Positions 7,386 through 9,047 of a stretch of DNA of 9,047 nt are shown in pieces. The DNA is from Phycisphaeraceae bacterium (lineage in GTDB: Bacteria; Planctomycetota; Phycisphaerae; Phycisphaerales; Phycisphaeraceae). The position numbers were made by a program, and so were the translations under genes. Where the stretch lies: assembly GCA_029260675.1 (NCBI GenBank), contig JAJDCV010000219.1:1-9047 (forward strand), written 5' to 3'. Position 1 is the stretch's first letter. Each line of letters starts with the position of its first letter. The notes beneath the pieces were generated by a model. The model was not told the DNA's origin and ran no database searches. It saw only the letters and a program-made list of their open reading frames with translations.

Positions 7386-7419
7386 AAAAGCGTCGGGCCC
7401 AGCGCCCGGCGTTTTTTTT
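7386..7419 (+). terminator. Intrinsic terminator after the propeller lipoprotein
   Basis: CGTCGGGC (7391-7398) pairs with GCCCGGCG (7404-7411), eight pairs including one G-U, around the loop CCAGC. Eight T residues follow (7412-7419), and upstream A residues can extend the stem. It lies 38 bp after the stop codon and is a textbook Rho-independent terminator. Confidence 0.9.
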
Positions 7420-7449
7420 GCATAGATCGGCCGATTTGCCTCTCCGCGT

Positions 7450-7573
7450 TGCAGCCGGACGCCTGCACACGCCGATAGTGAAAATGGAACCCGCGACCCT
7501 GTTCATCAAGCACCCCAAAGCCGACCACTATGGCCACGGCTAGCATAAAGGGGCAGAGCGTTGCGGGTTTTTT
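7450..7573 (+). ncRNA. Possible structured RNA or small-ORF element ending in a T-run
   Basis: This stretch lies between the terminator and the next gene. TGCAG/CTGCA form a small hairpin near 7450-7467. AACCCGCGAC (7488-7497) can pair with GTTGCGGGTT (7560-7569), ten pairs with one G-U, closing a 62-nt interior and followed by TTTTTT (7568-7573). Inside are CCCC/GGGG (7513-7516 with 7550-7553) and GCCG/CGGC (7520-7523 with 7537-7540). The nested pairing plus T-run looks like a small RNA with its own terminator. The same bases also encode a 19-codon reading frame from ATG 7484 to TAG 7541 (MEPATLFIKHPKADHYGHG), without a clear ribosome binding site. I match it to no known RNA family. The large loop makes the outer stem less certain. 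Confidence 0.3.
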
Positions 7574-7638
7574 AGTGCGCCCGTCAAAGGGCGTCTGACA
7601 CATCCATCACATAGCCGGGTTACACTCCGGGGGTGGAT

Positions 7639-7947
7639 ATGACTTCACTTATCATTGGGTACACGGCGGGCCTGGGGACTCTGATCGTCTTCTGGGTCGC
7701 TGGTTTCATCCTCCGCCCGTGGGCGCGAGCTTTTTTCAGCGGGGCAAAAGTTCCACTTGCCACAATCATAGGCATGCGGTTTCGCGGCACCAATCCCTGG
7801 CTGGTGATCGATGCCTACATACGCTTGGTGAAACGGAACATGAAGCCATCGATCGACCAGATTGAGGCCATGTATATCGCCTACGGTGAACGCATCCGCA
7901 CGGCCGAGGAATTGATTGATCTTGTGACGGATGAATCAAGGCGGTGA
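7639..7947 (+). CDS. Small membrane protein resembling the N-terminal anchor of flotillin-like FloA
   Basis: A 102-residue protein. Residues about 4-25 form one membrane segment, followed by RPWARAFFSGAKVPLATIIGMRFRG. The IGMRFRG block, then NPWLVIDAYIRLVKRNMKPSIDQIEAMYIAYGERI, resembles the first 80-90 residues of FloA (YqfA), where IGMRLR and an acidic-helical stretch follow the anchor. Full FloA is over 300 residues and continues into the SPFH-type and coiled-coil regions that scaffold membrane domains; none of that is present here. ATG 7639 is chosen because GGGGG lies five bases before it. GTG 7633 is possible and adds two residues; a TACACT box ending at 7626 would make that a leaderless start. 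It may associate with the membrane or with a full-length FloA elsewhere in the genome. The family link is by eye. Confidence 0.7.
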   Translation: MTSLIIGYTAGLGTLIVFWVAGFILRPWARAFFSGAKVPLATIIGMRFRGTNPWLVIDAYIRLVKRNMKPSIDQIEAMYIAYGERIRTAEELIDLVTDESRR

Positions 7948-7963
7948 ACGCGCGGTGACCAGG

Positions 7964-8200
7964 TCAAGCCTTTCTGCCCGGCTTGGTCTTAATGATCCGT
8001 TCGATCTCGTCGACGCCGTAACCCTTGGCAACCATGTCGCGCTTGAGCCGGACATCCTGCTCGTGCTTCTTGATGTTCTGCCAGGTCCCCCCGATCACCC
8101 CGGCGACCGAGATGATGATGGCCATACCGAATACACAGGTAAAGATATAATTACCACCCGAAAACATCCCATCCCAGTTCACCGCTGCCAGTTGTAGCAT
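7964..8200 (-). CDS. Small single-pass membrane protein of unknown function
   Basis: A 78-residue protein. After a short N-terminus, residues about 18-38 (IFTCVFGMAIIISVAGVIGG) form one membrane helix. A charged cytoplasmic segment follows, KKHEQDVRLKRDMVAKGYGVDEIERII, predicted helix-turn-helix in shape and ending in a basic tail. Small bacterial membrane proteins with a tail of the type LKREMIEKGMSAEEIERV are common and mostly uncharacterised, and the tail here fits that pattern. The start is supported by GGAGG six bases before the ATG at 8200. The gene converges on the FloA-like gene with 16 bp between the stops and no obvious terminator. Function cannot be assigned; PspB-like regulators share the layout but not convincingly the sequence. 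Confidence 0.7.
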   Translation of the reverse strand: MLQLAAVNWDGMFSGGNYIFTCVFGMAIIISVAGVIGGTWQNIKKHEQDVRLKRDMVAKGYGVDEIERIIKTKPGRKA

Positions 8201-8242
8201 GTCATGCCTCCAATCCGCCCAATCCAGATCGTATCTCTTGGC

Positions 8243-8272
8243 ATAGTCGCTGCCCGTCCGTGTTCATGTCAA
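8243..8272 (-). promoter_or_regulatory. Candidate promoter for the 78-residue membrane protein
   Basis: On the minus strand a perfect TTGACA -35 box (8272-8267) lies between fmt and the small membrane gene. Eighteen bases downstream is GACTAT (8248-8243), a weak -10 with three of six matches. The leader would be about 35-40 nt and carry the GGAGG ribosome binding site. The gene is therefore probably transcribed separately from fmt. Confidence 0.35.
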
Positions 8273-8290
8273 GCAAAATGTAAAAAAGGA

Positions 8291-9047
8291 TCAGCCCGAC
8301 TCGATCACCGACAGCACATCCCGCGCCGCCAGCTTATGCCCCCTTGCAAAATCCGCGATCGGCATCATCCTGGTCCCCGGGGCCTGCACCTCGACCAGCC
8401 GCACCGATCCGTCGGCCGTCAGGACGTGGTAGCCTTCCCCGACCGTCCCGGGCTCTGGCTTTTGACCCACCGATTCCAATCCGATGAAGCAGGAGAGATC
8501 GGGTACCGCGGCCACTCGGCCAAGCGTCAGCACCGTGGTCTGGCCCGTTGCCTGACACAACCAGTTCACACGACATCCCGGCCAGGGTGTCAACCCATGA
8601 ACCCGGGCACGCACCTTCTCGCACGGCTGATCAAACCCGACGGTCCCGACGTCCTTGCTTAATTTCGGGGCCTTGGTCGCCTGATCGTGGTCCTGCTCCC
8701 TGGGGTCCAGCGTGCCGGCTTCCAGATCATCCAGCACCTTCTGAATCACACCGGGTCCAAGCGACGCCAACCGATCGTGCAGTTCCCCCGCTGTCTCGTT
8801 GGGATCGATCTCAAGCGAACCCTGGGCATACACCGGCCCGGCATCCATCTTCTGAGCCAATCCGATCACACAAACTCCCGCTTGCCGCTCCCCATCGATC
8901 ACCGCCCAATTAATCGGCGCAGCGCCCCGGTACTCCGGCCATAGGGATGCGTGCAAGGTCACCGCCAGACTGCCATGCGCCTCGATAAACGGCTCGGACA
9001 AATTCTGCCCAAACGCGATCACCACCGACGCCTGGGCCTTCAATTCC
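8291..9047 (-). CDS. fmt: Methionyl-tRNA formyltransferase, partial (N-terminus beyond the window)
   Basis: The visible 252 codons are the middle and C-terminal parts of Fmt, which transfers a formyl group from 10-formyltetrahydrofolate to Met-tRNA for translation initiation. The reading frame runs off the right edge; the TTG at 9043 is internal, since about 80-90 residues, including the start of the Rossmann-like domain, are missing. LHASLWPEYRGAAPINWAVI contains the catalytic His (His108 in E. coli numbering), and QKMDAGPVYAQG contains the catalytic Asp (Asp144). The Asn expected two residues before the His (Asn106) is Thr here, encoded by 8957-8959. The C-terminal OB-fold tRNA-binding domain is recognisable from VRARVHGLTPWPGCRVNW to the ending PIADFARGHKLAARDVL. 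The stop is followed at once by six T residues, but no good stem precedes them. Confidence 0.93.
   Translation of the reverse strand, partial: ELKAQASVVIAFGQNLSEPFIEAHGSLAVTLHASLWPEYRGAAPINWAVIDGERQAGVCVIGLAQKMDAGPVYAQGSLEIDPNETAGELHDRLASLGPGVIQKVLDDLEAGTLDPREQDHDQATKAPKLSKDVGTVGFDQPCEKVRARVHGLTPWPGCRVNWLCQATGQTTVLTLGRVAAVPDLSCFIGLESVGQKPEPGTVGEGYHVLTADGSVRLVEVQAPGTRMMPIADFARGHKLAARDVLSVIESG

Noticed and set aside
7575..7594. Hairpin GCGCCC/GGGCGT before the FloA-like gene as a terminator.
   Set aside because: No T-run follows on either strand; it may only be an incidental GC-rich stem.
6887..7603. Minus-strand reading frame of 238 codons, Gly/Leu-rich.
   Set aside because: It is antisense to the repetitive Ala-rich rod and crosses the terminator; long antisense frames are expected opposite GCC/CAG-rich codons.
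8281..8293. T-run directly after the fmt stop codon as an intrinsic terminator.
   Set aside because: No stem of reasonable strength ends next to the T residues.

Overview
The window is GC-rich and gene-dense, with seven protein genes (one cut by the right edge). Small lineage-specific membrane proteins, a secreted glycoside-hydrolase-like protein and a royal-jelly/yellow-type lipoprotein suggest a planctomycete-like environmental Gram-negative bacterium, possibly of the Phycisphaerae. This is an inference from gene content; there is no rRNA or other taxonomic marker here.

Layout, left to right. (1) 15-1838, minus strand: a secreted protein with a TIM-barrel glycoside-hydrolase-like catalytic region. 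(2) 1839-2084: a divergent regulatory region with two palindromes sharing the core TGTGCGCACA. Each is centred 43.5 bp upstream of the last base of the -10 box I assign to the gene it faces. (3) 2085-5227, plus strand: a two-gene operon of an FdhF/YdeP-type molybdopterin oxidoreductase and FdhD, with overlapping stop and start codons (ATGA). (4) 5438-7348, plus strand: a lipoprotein joining a yellow/MRJP-type beta-propeller to a long Ala/Gln/Lys-rich helical rod, followed by a clear intrinsic terminator. (5) 7420-7638: no convincing ordinary gene, but a possible structured RNA or tiny ORF ending in a second T-run. (6) 7639-7947, plus strand: a 102-residue protein resembling only the membrane-anchoring N-terminus of flotillin-like FloA. 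(7) 7964-8200, minus strand: a 78-residue single-pass membrane protein, convergent with the FloA-like gene. (8) 8291-9047, minus strand: the C-terminal part of methionyl-tRNA formyltransferase (fmt), continuing past the window.

How they fit together. FdhD delivers sulfur to the molybdenum cofactor of FdhF-type enzymes, so the operon makes an oxidoreductase together with its activation factor. No iron-sulfur or NAD-binding electron-transfer subunit is present. The paired palindromes suggest that this operon and the divergent hydrolase-like gene respond to the same regulator. The remaining genes look like independent units. I see no CRISPR array, insertion sequence, integrase, tRNA or rRNA. The points most worth following are the symmetric divergent control region, the apparently leaderless start of the oxidoreductase, the propeller-rod lipoprotein, the free-standing FloA N-terminal domain and the element at 7450-7573.
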